DNA from: Bartonella koehlerae C-29
Lineage (GTDB): Bacteria > Pseudomonadota > Alphaproteobacteria > Rhizobiales > Rhizobiaceae
Direction: 5' to 3'
NCBI RefSeq assembly: GCF_000706625.1
Contig: NZ_KL407334.1
Location: forward strand, 213,771 to 277,770
Length of the DNA stretch: 64,000 bases
Positions within the stretch are counted from its first letter, which is position 1, and each line of letters opens with the position of its first letter. Position numbers and translations under genes: made by a program. Below, in pieces: positions 1 through 9,182 of the stretch. The notes under the pieces were generated by a model, which saw only the letters and a list, made by a program, of their open reading frames with translations, made no database searches and was not told where the DNA came from.

Positions 1-1
1 T

Positions 2-391
2 GCAAAATTTCAAAAGGATGCCCTTACAGGACATCGTCCAACATGGCCTACCGATTTTAGCAATGGAACGTCGAAAAAAACAGCTGCAAATTATGCACAA
101 ATTCGCTCTGGTACAGCTGCCTATCAAAATCGTATGCGCAACCCCTTTACACTGTTTACGGGGCGTCATTCAACCACTCACTTCTCACGAAAATTAAAAC
201 CCTTAGAAGCGAAAGCTTTTGATACATTGGGATTACAAGCAAATGCTTCAGCTGAAGATATTAAAGCAAAATACAAAGAACTTGTAAAAAAACATCATCC
301 TGATTCCAATGGAGGCAATCGTTCTTCAGAAGAGCGTTTTCGTGATGTTCTAAACGCCTATAATTTGCTCAAAAAATCTGGTTTGTGCTAA
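2..391 (+). CDS. J-domain (DnaJ-like) protein, 5' end outside window
   Basis: The reading frame is open from the first complete codon at the window edge to a TAA stop, so this is the C-terminal part of a longer protein of about 200 residues in rhizobia. The last 60 residues form a J-domain: helix II, the HPD tripeptide (in KKHHPDSNGG) and helix III ending in a short basic tail. J-domains stimulate the ATPase of an Hsp70 (DnaK). The C-terminal position of the domain is unlike DnaJ itself and fits the small rhizobial J-protein encoded just before cobS. An internal ATG at 134 would give only 85 residues; the frame continues upstream of it, so it is not taken as the start. The cobS gene follows after 186 bp on the same strand. 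Confidence 0.85.
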   Translation, partial: AKFQKDALTGHRPTWPTDFSNGTSKKTAANYAQIRSGTAAYQNRMRNPFTLFTGRHSTTHFSRKLKPLEAKAFDTLGLQANASAEDIKAKYKELVKKHHPDSNGGNRSSEERFRDVLNAYNLLKKSGLC

Positions 392-577
392 AAAAATACG
401 TGCCCATACAACTCTATTTTCGTTCAAATCATCATTGCTTTCACAAAAATAATAAAATATAAAGGGTTCCTTTCATATCTAAGACTTTCATTATAGGACA
501 TTGCATAAACGCTTTAACTCTTGTATCGTTTTTTAACCAACGAAAATAAATAGCGTCCTTTCCCTTCCAGAAAAACG

Positions 578-1564
578 ATGAAAAAAACAAAGCTTACAGT
601 TGAAAATGTGCCAGATATCAAAGTCTGCACTCGTGATTTGTTTCATATTGATACAGACATGAAAATCCCTGCTTTTAGCACAAAAAGCCCCCATGTTCCT
701 GATTTAGATCCTCATTATCTTTTTGATCAACAAACAACTTTAGCAATTTTAGCAGGCTTTGCCTTTAACCGCCGTGTTATGGTTTCTGGTTATCACGGCA
801 CGGGTAAATCAACGCATATTGAACAAGTTGCCGCACGTCTAAACTGGCCTTGTTTCCGAATTAATCTCGATAGTCATATCAGCCGTATTGATCTCGTAGG
901 AAAAGATGCCATTGTTTTGCAAGATGGCCTGCAAATTACTGAATTTAAAGAAGGCATTTTGCCATGGGCTTATCAAAACAACATTGCTCTTGTTTTCGAT
1001 GAATACGACGCAGGTCGCCCAGATGTTATGTTTGTCATCCAACGCGTTCTTGAAGCCTGTGGACGATTGAGCTTGCTTGATCAAAATCGTGTTATTGCCC
1101 CTCATCCAGCATTTCGCCTTTTTGCAACGGCCAATACCATTGGTCTTGGTGACACAACAGGACTTTATCATGGCACGCAGCAAATTAATCAGGCGCAAAT
1201 GGACCGCTGGTCCATTGTGACGATTTTAAACTATTTACCTCACGATAAAGAAGTTGATATCGTTTGTTCAAAGGTCAAATCTTTTCAAACGATTGAGGGG
1301 AAAAAGATAATTTCACAAATGGTACATGTTGCTGATATGGTACGAAAATCTTTTATCAATGGAGATCTTTCAACGGTCATGAGCCCACGCACTGTTATTA
1401 CTTGGGCAGAAAATGCAACAATTTTTCAAAATATTGGATTTGCTTTCCGCTTAACTTTTCTCAATAAATGTGATGAACTTGAGCGTGCCACTGTCGCAGA
1501 ATTTTATCAACGTGCCTTTGGACAAGAGCTTCCGGAATCACTGATTCAATGTATCTTGTCTTAA
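578..1564 (+). CDS. cobS: CobS-type AAA+ ATPase (cobaltochelatase subunit CobS)
   Basis: This 328-residue protein has the usual CobS length. It is an AAA+ ATPase of the MoxR-like group, with Walker [10 protein letters not shown] at residues 71-79, a Walker B-type segment ending in FDEYD around 140-144, and an arginine-rich sensor region. In aerobic cobalamin synthesis CobS and CobT power cobalt insertion by CobN into hydrogenobyrinate a,c-diamide. cobT lies 15 bp downstream, so the two are almost certainly one operon, and the J-domain gene upstream is part of the conserved rhizobial order. No cobN or other corrin gene is in this window. Family assignment is firm; a role in cobalamin synthesis here is doubtful, because Bartonella is thought to lack the rest of the pathway. 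Confidence 0.93.
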   Translation: MKKTKLTVENVPDIKVCTRDLFHIDTDMKIPAFSTKSPHVPDLDPHYLFDQQTTLAILAGFAFNRRVMVSGYHGTGKSTHIEQVAARLNWPCFRINLDSHISRIDLVGKDAIVLQDGLQITEFKEGILPWAYQNNIALVFDEYDAGRPDVMFVIQRVLEACGRLSLLDQNRVIAPHPAFRLFATANTIGLGDTTGLYHGTQQINQAQMDRWSIVTILNYLPHDKEVDIVCSKVKSFQTIEGKKIISQMVHVADMVRKSFINGDLSTVMSPRTVITWAENATIFQNIGFAFRLTFLNKCDELERATVAEFYQRAFGQELPESLIQCILS

Positions 1565-1579
1565 GGGATAAGGTCAATC

Positions 1580-3472
1580 ATGGCGACCAACACTGATGAT
1601 AACAGCCAAAATCTGATAAACAACTCTCTCAACAGCACTCTTGATGCTGAAGCTTTTAAAAAAGCCATTTCCAGCTGTATTAGAGCAATTGCTGGCACGC
1701 ATGACCTTGAAGTTTCTTTTAGTCACCCCAAGCCATCTTTAAGCGAAAACTATGCGCGTTTACCGGAATTACCACAACACATAACAGAAAAAGATATAAC
1801 AATCATCCGTGGATTAGGGGATTCGATGGCTCTACGCACAGCATGGCATAATAAGCGCATTCACACACAATTCGCGCCACTTGAATCAGAAGCACGTGCT
1901 ATTTTTGATGCTCTCGAGCAAACACGTGTTGAAGCAATTGGCACTTTAAGTATGGAGGGAATTGCACAAAATCTTGATAAAATGCTGGCCGATAAATATC
2001 AAAGAGCCCATTACCAAGAGATAAGCACCCAAAGTGAAGCCCCTATCCAAGAAGCAATTGCCCTTTTATTGCGTGAAAAAATAACAAAACGCCCTCCCCC
2101 AAAAGAAGCTGGACCTGTATTAGAATTATGGCGTCAAGAAATCGAACGAAAAGCCGCAGCAGAACTGAATGAACTGACATACCATATTTATAACCAACAG
2201 GCTTTTGCAAAAATTGTTCGTCAAATACTTGTTGCGCTCAAAATGGCAGTTCAATTAGAAGAAACATCTGAAACTGTAGACAATAAAAAATTAAAAAACG
2301 AGTGTGAACCTCACAACAAAACAGACAAAGAAAGCAAAAACGAAAAACACGCCAAAAGTGAAGAAAAAGTAGAAACTGAACAAGAAAGCAGTGAGCAAGA
2401 CCAAGGAAAAACGCAAGCGACACAATCAAATGACAATGACCAAGCTGAAGAAGAGCAAGAAAGAAGCAGTTGGCAAGAAAAATCGAATCAATCCAAGCGT
2501 CTTTTCGCCGTTTCAAAACAAATGGAAAGGCTTGCTGATTACAAAGTTTTCACCCGCCAGTTTGATGAAGTATTGGAAGCAACAGATTTTTGTTCTGAAA
2601 GCGAATTGGATCACTTGCGTCATTGTCTTGATAAGCAAATTAATCATCTCCAAAACATTGTTGGGCGCTTAGCAAATCGCCTACAGCGCCGCCTTATGGC
2701 ACAACAAAATCGCAATTGGAATTTTGACCTTGAGGAAGGATATCTCGATACAGCAAGGCTCCCCCGTCTTATCATTGACCCAATGCAACCACTCTCTTTC
2801 AAAATGGAAAGCAATACCCAATTTCGCGATACTATTGTTTCACTGCTCATTGATAATTCGGGATCAATGAGAGGACGACCAATTACGGTTGCAGCAAGTT
2901 GCACAGATATTTTAGCACAAACTCTTGAGCGTTGTGGCATCAAAGTTGAAATTTTAGGCTTTACCACCAAAGCTTGGAAAGGGGGGAAATCCCGCGAAAA
3001 ATGGCTCAACCAAAACAAACCTAATCATCCTGGTCGCCTTAATGATTTATGTCATATCATCTATAAAAGTGCAGATACCCCATGGCGTCGTGCACGGCGC
3101 AATTTAGGTCTCATGATGCAAGAAGGATTGCTGAAAGAAAATATTGATGGTGAAGCATTAATTTGGGCACATCAACGCCTTTTATCACGACGTGAACAGC
3201 GTCGTATTCTCATGGTCATTTCTGATGGAGCTCCTGTTGATGATTCGACACTCTCGGTGAATTCCAGCAATTATCTGGAAAAACATTTACGCGCTGTAAT
3301 TCAGGAAATTCAAACACATTCGCCTATAGAACTTATTGCCATTGGCATTGGTCATGATGTTACACGCTATTATCAACGCGCTGTAACAATTATGAATGCC
3401 GAAGAACTTGCAGGCGCTATAACAAAACAATTAGAAGCACTTTTTAACGATAAAAAAACCTTATCCTCATAA
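1580..3472 (+). CDS. cobT: CobT-type von Willebrand factor A protein (cobaltochelatase subunit CobT)
   Basis: This 630-residue protein matches CobT in size and layout. An N-terminal helical domain (about 1-225) is followed by a very hydrophilic Glu/Lys/Gln-rich linker (about 228-303), another helical region, and a C-terminal von Willebrand A domain. The metal-ion-dependent adhesion site is visible as DNSGS at 425-429. CobT forms a chaperone-like ring complex with the AAA+ CobS and is translated right after it (15-bp gap). The low-complexity linker is a normal CobT feature. No CobN partner is present nearby, so the pair may act on another metal enzyme, as MoxR/vWA pairs do. The gene ends next to a dispersed repeat; the DUF3108-type gene that often lies between cobT and rpmB in rhizobia is not seen. 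Confidence 0.92.
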   Translation: MATNTDDNSQNLINNSLNSTLDAEAFKKAISSCIRAIAGTHDLEVSFSHPKPSLSENYARLPELPQHITEKDITIIRGLGDSMALRTAWHNKRIHTQFAPLESEARAIFDALEQTRVEAIGTLSMEGIAQNLDKMLADKYQRAHYQEISTQSEAPIQEAIALLLREKITKRPPPKEAGPVLELWRQEIERKAAAELNELTYHIYNQQAFAKIVRQILVALKMAVQLEETSETVDNKKLKNECEPHNKTDKESKNEKHAKSEEKVETEQESSEQDQGKTQATQSNDNDQAEEEQERSSWQEKSNQSKRLFAVSKQMERLADYKVFTRQFDEVLEATDFCSESELDHLRHCLDKQINHLQNIVGRLANRLQRRLMAQQNRNWNFDLEEGYLDTARLPRLIIDPMQPLSFKMESNTQFRDTIVSLLIDNSGSMRGRPITVAASCTDILAQTLERCGIKVEILGFTTKAWKGGKSREKWLNQNKPNHPGRLNDLCHIIYKSADTPWRRARRNLGLMMQEGLLKENIDGEALIWAHQRLLSRREQRRILMVISDGAPVDDSTLSVNSSNYLEKHLRAVIQEIQTHSPIELIAIGIGHDVTRYYQRAVTIMNAEELAGAITKQLEALFNDKKTLSS

Positions 3473-3478
3473 GAGACT

Positions 3479-3675
3479 TGTCATTTGACACCAGGTTTTA
3501 TACTAAATGAGAAAAGGTGAGATTAGATAGGAAAAGATTATAATTCATTGCTTTTATAACTATTTTTTACCATTAAATGAGAGTTTTGTCAAAATGGATT
3601 CTCACACCTAAAAATCGAAAAAATGAGGATTTGGTAGTAAAAACGAGAAAAGGTTTTAAAAGTCTTTGAGAATCC
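3479..3675. repeat. Dispersed repeat family 2, copy a
   Basis: This stretch just after cobT aligns along most of its length with the reverse complement of 51131-51352. Shared landmarks are TTTGACACC, AAAAGGTGAGAT, TTAAATGAGAGTTTT followed by AAAATGGATT, CACACCTAAAAATC and TTTGGTA. The two copies are in opposite orientation. No open frame or known element is recognised; both copies are diverged. Boundaries are by eye. Confidence 0.6.
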
Positions 3676-3857
3676 TCTAAAGATTTTTAAAAGTCCGTAA
3701 AAGCCTAGAAATCTGTCTTTGAAAAAAATGAAACAAAGAGTTTAATTGGCTACAAAATCAGCCAAAAGTGATAAAAAAGCAAGAAAGATACGCGCTTTTA
3801 TTTTAAATAATAATTAAGTTTGAATCTTGTGTAATTATTAAATGTGCTTTTTTAGCT

Positions 3858-4115
3858 TTAATTTGACCTTTTAAATGTAACTTTAGAAGTAAGCCAGGTA
3901 AGCTCGACTTCTTTCATATCGTGAATGTTTTGAATAAGCTCTTGCAACTTTCCATAAAGCTCTGCCGCTAATTCCGCTATATCTTGAGAAAAGAGTTTAA
4001 TTTTTGCATCATGATAGGTTGTATAAGCTACGCGACCAAACTTTTTCATTAGTCTAGACGAAATAGTAGGTGCTTTAAAACCCGCTGTTTTCGCTTTTGC
4101 CATATCTGTAAACAT
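3858..4115 (-). CDS. Small hypothetical protein, 85 aa
   Basis: I do not recognise this protein. It is an isolated minus-strand frame in an otherwise relic-rich region. The start chosen is the ATG at 4115, because GGTGAAG lies 6 bases before it; a TTG further upstream would give 90 residues. The product is basic at its N-terminus (several Lys/Arg in the first 30 residues) and then largely helical and acidic around AELAAELYGKLQELIQ, with no signal peptide or membrane segment. It lies between a dispersed repeat and an integrase relic, so it may be a surviving accessory or phage-derived gene, or a chance frame. Confidence 0.4.
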   Translation of the reverse strand: MFTDMAKAKTAGFKAPTISSRLMKKFGRVAYTTYHDAKIKLFSQDIAELAAELYGKLQELIQNIHDMKEVELTWLTSKVTFKRSN

Positions 4116-4607
4116 CGCTATCTTCACCAATGAGAAACTAATACAAATCTACCACTATAAGCTGTGTGATAGACAATTTATGAAAGGTGTTGATGGTTTA
4201 TTTAATAATTTGCAAGCGTCTTTTTCGCCAAATCAAGAGATTTAGCAAAAACACTACGAGCCTTATTTCGAAGCATTTTTTTCATTTTACGCGGGCATTT
4301 TTGTCAGTGGTATTTTGAGTTCTTAATCAATCCATACCCTAAAAATACCTCATAAACCCATTATATATATTTACAAAGCCCATAAAATGAGTTGCATCTA
4401 TTATATTGCTTGGTGTGTTAAGCGGTTATTATAACATACACTACTACACAAAACAGGTGCTGCAGCATTCGTTTAAGCAAGAACGAAATTTTCGACCATT
4501 AAATACGTGTGAGATCACCACAGTATTTAGCCAAGCTACACCATTGTAATATAACTTTGGAAGAAACTAAGAAAGCATACCAAATACCATCATACAGTAT
4601 ACAAGAC

Positions 4608-4766
4608 ATTGATTTATAAATATAATTTATCGTTTTGCATCATGAATGGAAACCACGAATATCGTAAATTGTAAATCCTCTCATAGTTAATCAATCAAAA
4701 TCATCTGCTTACACATCACAAGCGGAGCTAGTATGTAGGTAAAAATGAGTAAAAAAAGAATTTAAA
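4608..4766 (+). repeat. Integrase-module leader, copy A
   Basis: This is the first of five conserved leaders. It begins TTGATTTATAA, continues with AATTTATCGTTTTG and ends just before the relic start codon. An internal imperfect inverted repeat surrounds a conserved GAATATCGTAA core. It is closely related to leaders at 8307, 34035, 35842 and 53246. Confidence 0.7.
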
Positions 4767-4866
4767 ATGCCTTTTTATAAATCATCTCAATGGAAGGTCT
4801 GTAGCAACATTGGAAGCTGGCAAATAAGTATGACAGTATCAACTTGTCAAAAACAACTTGGACACG
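4767..4866 (+). pseudogene. Decayed phage-type tyrosine integrase, 5' fragment (copy A)
   Basis: The start codon and the first 30 or so codons can be matched to the other copies: initial MPF, a segment like ATLEAGK, then a stop (TAA) and further decay. Similarity to the other copies fades after about 4866. Only the beginning of the N-terminal domain remains, so nothing functional can be made. Identification rests on copy B, where the integrase can be read much further. Confidence 0.6.
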
Positions 4867-5774
4867 GTCTAATGAAAAAACCAAAAGCGCCATTGCCGAT
4901 TTTATCGGCTTATACGATAAGCAGTTTTTGCTGATCACTCCCCCAAAACCCGCAGTCACATTTCAGAGCTTTAAAAATAAACCCGAGTATACTTCTTTTA
5001 CTTGCCTCTCCATCCACCTCAAACTCGTTCATAACAAGAAAAAGATACAAACTCTATAGTCTTGCTTCTTTTTTCACACATCCCTCCCCTAAACAGGGGC
5101 CCCTGTCATAAACAATGTCATAAGCAGATTACCCATTTTAGTAATCTCAAAACCAAACCACCATGCAGCCTCTCTATACGCCTTGCCTACTCGCAGAGAC
5201 AAACCAGAAGCAGCACTCTCTTTTTCAATTCTCGATCACTTACTCTTGCATAAAGAGGATTCAGAAGAAATGTCTTTCAGCTTTTATAAAACAGTTTTTA
5301 TCTACACACCAATCTTAATTATAATATATAAGCGAATGATGTTTTATTGACTCACCATAAACAGATTAAAAATAAAAAAATCTGACAATATTCGGGGACT
5401 CATTCAAATTGCAAAACGATTAAAATGATCATCATTTCTTTTCTTTCTCAATAAATACGACTTTCTCCTGAAAATTTTTTAAAAGCTCTCTCTCATCGGA
5501 TAAAAATTATTTGTAGAACGCCTTTTATGATTTCAATCATTTAAAAAAGTAATCACACTTGAGGAAATTGAATTATCTACGCATATAAATATGAATCTTT
5601 AGAAGACTATTATCTCCTAAAACGCAAACAGCATCTTGAGATTATAGTGAAACATAAGAAATCTATAGGAAAATATCTCTCCCAGAGATGATTTTAAAAT
5701 GCTGCTCTTACAAAACAAAGTGTGCAGTTTTTCACCTTCAGAAAAACAACAGGAAAAATTGCTATTTGTTATTG
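4867..5774. other. Non-coding stretch, no gene recognised
   Basis: About 0.9 kb of AT-rich sequence. The frames at 4844-5059 and 5062-5253 are short, have no convincing ribosome-binding site, and show no motif I recognise. This is probably relic DNA following integrase copy A. Confidence 0.5.
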
Positions 5775-6449
5775 TTACAAGTCAAAGGTGAACTTTTTTG
5801 AATGGCTTTGATAAAGAGGAAGATTAAAATAGCTAAGAATTGTTCCATAAGGAATCAGCATTAAAAAACTCATGATAATTTTTATAGAAAAATCACCAAA
5901 AGCAAGCGAGAACCAAACTGGAAGCTCAAGCCCCAAGAAAATACTGTTTTCCGTGATTGAACTATTCGTATAACCTATCATCTGATCGATAAAGGCAAAA
6001 GAGCTAGAAAAAGCAATCGCAAAAAACAAAACGGTATCCAAAGCCGAACCGACCAAGCCTGCAACTAAAGGTGCCTTCCACCATGCTTTACGCCGCAAAG
6101 GACTAAAAACTAGAATATCGAAAAGTTGTCCAAATAAGAATGCTGAACTAGAAGCAATCGCAAGACGTGGAGTAGCCAATATCCAAGAAACAAAAAAACC
6201 AGACAAGCAACCAGCATAAACCACATACCGTGCAGCAGCCGGACCATAAAAACGATTGGTTAAATCGTTGATCAGAAAAGCAATCGGATAGGTAAAAGCA
6301 CCATAAGTCAGGAGCTCATTCAAACCAAACCAGTGGACAGGATACTGAACCAAAATATTAGAGATGGTTACAGAAAAACACATCGCAAGACTAGAAAAAA
6401 CAATATATTTTTTATTTTTCTGTGCTGATAAAGCACTGGCTGAGAACAT
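5775..6449 (-). CDS. Queuosine precursor transporter (YhhQ/VUT family)
   Basis: This 224-residue integral membrane protein has about six hydrophobic segments. Family features include the FLINDLTNRFYGPAAAR loop after the second segment and the later polar LFGQLFDILVF stretch, both typical of the YhhQ/vitamin-uptake-like transporters that import queuosine precursors such as preQ0 or preQ1. The role is to supply the hypermodified base queuosine for tRNA wobble position 34 when de novo synthesis is absent. The gene lies downstream of rpmB on the same strand, 116 bp away, and could be read through from it. Family call is firm; the exact substrate is inferred. Confidence 0.88.
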   Translation of the reverse strand: MFSASALSAQKNKKYIVFSSLAMCFSVTISNILVQYPVHWFGLNELLTYGAFTYPIAFLINDLTNRFYGPAAARYVVYAGCLSGFFVSWILATPRLAIASSSAFLFGQLFDILVFSPLRRKAWWKAPLVAGLVGSALDTVLFFAIAFSSSFAFIDQMIGYTNSSITENSIFLGLELPVWFSLAFGDFSIKIIMSFLMLIPYGTILSYFNLPLYQSHSKKFTFDL

Positions 6450-6565
6450 TTTTTAACCCAGAGTATGGAACCATTTAATAGAACGATCAAACAGTAAAAA
6501 ACCAAAAAACACTGCCCTATCTAATTAAGAGCACACAATCCAGCCCTGCAATAAACATAAAGCGA

Positions 6566-6859
6566 TTACGCCGCTTGTTCAGCTTTTTTCTTAACAATCT
6601 GGCGTTTTAACAAACGGGCACGTTGTGATAATTCTTTATCATTGGCTTTGACTAAAAATCCATCAAGACCACCGCGGTGCTCAACAGAACGCAAAGCACT
6701 GGCCGAAACGCGCAAACGATAACTTTGCTGTAACACTTCAGAAATCAATGTCACATTGCAAAGATTTGGTAAAAAACGACGACGGGTTTTATTATTCGCA
6801 TGGCTAACATTATTGCCATACTGAACTGTTTTTCCTGTCAATTCGCAGGCACGAGACAT
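6566..6859 (-). CDS. rpmB: 50S ribosomal protein L28
   Basis: L28 is a small basic protein of the large ribosomal subunit. The sequence begins [10 protein letters not shown], the family signature, and contains the [12 protein letters not shown] segment; 97 residues is the usual alphaproteobacterial length. I chose the ATG at 6859, not the GTG three codons earlier, because the product then starts as L28 does and AAAGGTGAAG sits just upstream. Near cobS-cobT, as in other Rhizobiales. Confidence 0.96.
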   Translation of the reverse strand: MSRACELTGKTVQYGNNVSHANNKTRRRFLPNLCNVTLISEVLQQSYRLRVSASALRSVEHRGGLDGFLVKANDKELSQRARLLKRQIVKKKAEQAA

Positions 6860-7137
6860 AAACTTCACCTTTAAACTCTAAAAAACTCTTAAATCCCGAC
6901 ACTCACAAAAGAGAATAAACGCACAACAGGCAGAAAATTCCCTTAAACAGGTAAGATTGGGAAGTTGTGTTTCTAATAGAGTGTCGACAACAAAAGGTCA
7001 AGTCTTTATGTAAAACCTTTTACATCCCTTATAGGCTCATTCTCCCTTCTCTTCTCATAAAAAGACGTACAAAATGTTTTCTTTTAACGCTCACCGTGTT
7101 AAAACAACATTTAGCATCGTAAAAGGAAGCATTAATC

Positions 7138-7923
7138 ATGAGCAAAACAGATTCTTCCATGAAAGAGCTTCAACAAAAACACATCCGTTTCTCTTCCCTT
7201 CTCTTCGACACGTTATGTACATGTCTTTTTCTTCTCTTTAGTGCACTAGGTGTATGGCAAGTACAACGATTAAATTGGAAAACAAATCTTATCACCAGTG
7301 CTAATCAGCGTGTTCATTTACCTCCTATTAAAGCCCCTCCCCAGGGTCAATGGGCGTATGTTACTTTTGAAAGAGACGAGTATCGACCTGTCGTGATTAC
7401 CGGAAAATTTTTGATCGATAAAAATATTTTTGTCACCGCTGTTGCTCAAGATACAAGCGGTTACTGGGTTTTGACCCCTTTACAAACAGCCGACAACAGT
7501 TTGACCTTTGTGAATCGTGGTTTTATCCCCATGGATGCACGCCAGAACTTTCAGAATTCAGAAAAATCACAAACGAACGCTCCAATTCATCAGAGTTCTG
7601 CCACAGATACAAAGCAAACTACAATTATTGGTTTGCTGCGCATGAGTGAAAAAAATGGTTTTTTTCCACGCAAAAATAATCCTGATGAGAATTTATGGTA
7701 TACACGTGATCTCCCCGCTATGGCACAAAAGCTTGGACTGCCATCTGTTGCTCCTTATTTTATTGATGCCGGAAAAAAAACAGCCCCGAGGGAAAAACTT
7801 CCCATTGCTGGTCTCACTGTTGTACATTTCCGAAATAATCACCTTGTCTACGCTATCACTTGGTTTGTCTTAGCTGCTGGTGTTCTAGGAGCTTCTTTTT
7901 TTCTGCTACGGCAAAAAACCTGA
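7138..7923 (+). CDS. SURF1 family cytochrome oxidase assembly protein
   Basis: This 261-residue protein has the SURF1 layout: an N-terminal membrane segment (about 21-40, followed by GVWQVQRLNWK), a large periplasmic domain, and a second membrane segment near the C-terminus (about 237-256). Conserved family segments visible are the V.GKF motif around residue 90, WVLTPLQ, FVNRGFIP and the closing HLVYAITWF. SURF1 helps heme a insertion and assembly of the aa3-type oxidase in the inner membrane. The ATG at 7138 is preceded by AAAGGAAG. It stands alone here; in many relatives it follows the cta operon. A hairpin with a short T-run lies just after the stop. Confidence 0.9.
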   Translation: MSKTDSSMKELQQKHIRFSSLLFDTLCTCLFLLFSALGVWQVQRLNWKTNLITSANQRVHLPPIKAPPQGQWAYVTFERDEYRPVVITGKFLIDKNIFVTAVAQDTSGYWVLTPLQTADNSLTFVNRGFIPMDARQNFQNSEKSQTNAPIHQSSATDTKQTTIIGLLRMSEKNGFFPRKNNPDENLWYTRDLPAMAQKLGLPSVAPYFIDAGKKTAPREKLPIAGLTVVHFRNNHLVYAITWFVLAAGVLGASFFLLRQKT

Positions 7924-7943
7924 AAACAATATAAAAAATACTC

Positions 7944-7976
7944 TTCACATCTTAAAATAAGATGGTGAGCATTTTC
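7944..7976 (+). terminator. Probable intrinsic terminator after the SURF1 gene
   Basis: CATCTTA and TAAGATG form a 7-bp stem around an AAA loop. It extends outward past one bulged G by TTCA/TGAG-type pairs and is followed by a TTTTCT tract. It lies about 20 bases after the stop codon. Confidence 0.5.
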
Positions 7977-8048
7977 TACTTCAAAAGATGCATTTTTCAT
8001 GAATGAGAGCGTTTCCTTTATAAAAAACAGATCTCTTACCAAAGAGAA

Positions 8049-8103
8049 ATTTTCCTCAATAAAGTACAGGAATTGACAAAAAATACAGTTTATTGAGGAA
8101 AAT
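8049..8103. other. 15-bp perfect inverted repeat
   Basis: ATTTTCCTCAATAAA (8049-8063) and its exact complement TTTATTGAGGAAAAT (8089-8103) flank 25 bases that include TTGACA. No gene starts close by. It could be an old operator, a terminator stem, or the end of a relic element. Confidence 0.5.
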
Positions 8104-8180
8104 CTCTCAAATAGACGTGAGGGCGAAAAACATTACCCCATTATTTATTGAAGGTGTTCAATTATTTTAAAAGCCAATAT
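8076..8180 (+). repeat. Dispersed repeat family 3, copy a
   Basis: The sequence around TAGACGTGAGGG, ATTATTTATTGAAGGTGTT and AAAGCCAAT aligns with 56335-56440 in the same orientation. It looks like two decayed copies of one coding segment; the original gene is not recognised. Confidence 0.5.
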
Positions 8181-8306
8181 TCAAAAATGAGCACTTCCCC
8201 TTATCTTCAGGTAATCAAGGTGGTGTGTACAAAACAAAACGCCCAAAACAGAAACGTTCCCCCAAAAAAAGCTATTGTGTTGCTAATGCACACTTTTAAT
8301 TAAGAT

Positions 8307-8476
8307 ATTGATTTATAATAATAATTTATCGTTTTTTTGACTTGTGTGAGAATCACGAAAACAGTAAAATTCTCTCCTCACAAGCCCTCTTAGAAGGAAT
8401 CAATTAAAACCGCTTGCTTGTCAATCATAAGCGAGATTGGTGTGTGGATAAAAACACTTAAAGAAAAGAGTAAAAA
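8307..8476 (+). repeat. Integrase-module leader, copy B
   Basis: This leader starts TTGATTTATAATAA and ends with an AAGAAAAGAG ribosome-binding site before the ATG at 8477. It holds a strong stem-loop: CTTGTGTGAGAAT pairs with AATTCTCTCCTCACAAG with small bulges. The fold is recognisable, with changed bases, in copies A, C and E, which suggests that the transcript's structure once mattered. Confidence 0.75.
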
Positions 8477-9140
8477 TGCTTCTTATGAATCGCCTCAATA
8501 CAAAGGTTGCCGCAACATTTTGAGCTAGAAAAGAGAATGATAGCACTAGCTTGCTCATTCATAAGTGTAAAGATGGCGGTGCACAATGGTTTTTACGCTA
8601 TCCCCTTTATGGGCGCGCCATCGTGAAATGGTTGTGATGCCTTGAGAAATGTTTCTTTAAAGAAAGCGCATAAATTGGCAATAAAATGGCATTCTGTTTT
8701 ACATGAGGGGCGTAACCCCATTAAAAAACGCAATAAACAAAAGTGTGAGGCAATACATATCTGCGCGTTATTCAAAAGACATTGCTCCTAAATGCTTGTG
8801 AAAGCCGTAAAATCGAATTCAAAGAAGATGGCAAAGCTGGTGCTTGGTTTTCGCCTTTATAACTTCATATTCTCTTTAAATAAGGCTGTATAACCGTTTC
8901 AGAGATTACCAAAACAGAAATAAGGCAAGACCCTTACTCCTAATTGGCATATAAAAGCTGCAACAGAAGAAAAAACCTTTATCTATTTCAATCTTTGTCT
9001 CAAACATGCTGCTGCATTAGATTTTGAGATTGATTTACAGACCATAGAAAAAACAAGCGCTTTATTAGAAATAACAACTCCATAAGACCGGTAATGGACT
9101 GGAAAAATGTTCCGGCTTTTAATAAAGGCATCTCTCAGCG
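8477..9140 (+). pseudogene. Phage-type tyrosine integrase pseudogene, best-preserved copy (copy B)
   Basis: Read across several stops and frameshifts, this encodes the first two thirds of a tyrosine integrase with the arm-binding N-terminal domain common in temperate phages and islands. Readable pieces in order are: MLLMNRLNTKVAATF; GGAQWFLRYPLYGRA (8576-8620); a segment reading DALRNVSLKKAHKLAIKWHS then VLHEGRNPIKKRNKQK (about 8639-8740); ESRKIEFKEDGKAGAWFSPL (about 8800-8860); CLKHAAALDFEIDLQ; and MDWKNVPAF (about 9094-9120). SLKEAR-like and EGRDPI-like motifs are typical of this family. The catalytic domain with the R..H-R-H..Y residues is missing; similarity stops near 9140, next to a GC-rich palindrome. 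Several in-frame stops prove it is dead. Confidence 0.85.
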
Positions 9141-9182
9141 CTCCCACACCCCCTTCACGACGACGCCCGTGAGGGGGTAGCG
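9139..9182. other. GC-rich palindrome at the integrase relic's break point
   Basis: ACCCCCTTCAC (9148-9158) pairs with GTGAGGGGGT (9169-9178) around a GACGACGCCC loop, with an outer CGCT/AGCG pair. It stands out as GC-rich in AT-rich surroundings, exactly where integrase similarity ends. Confidence 0.5.

Noticed and set aside
4844-5253. Two short plus-strand frames (71 and 63 codons)
   Set aside because: They begin within or just after an integrase relic, lack ribosome-binding sites, and have unbiased composition.
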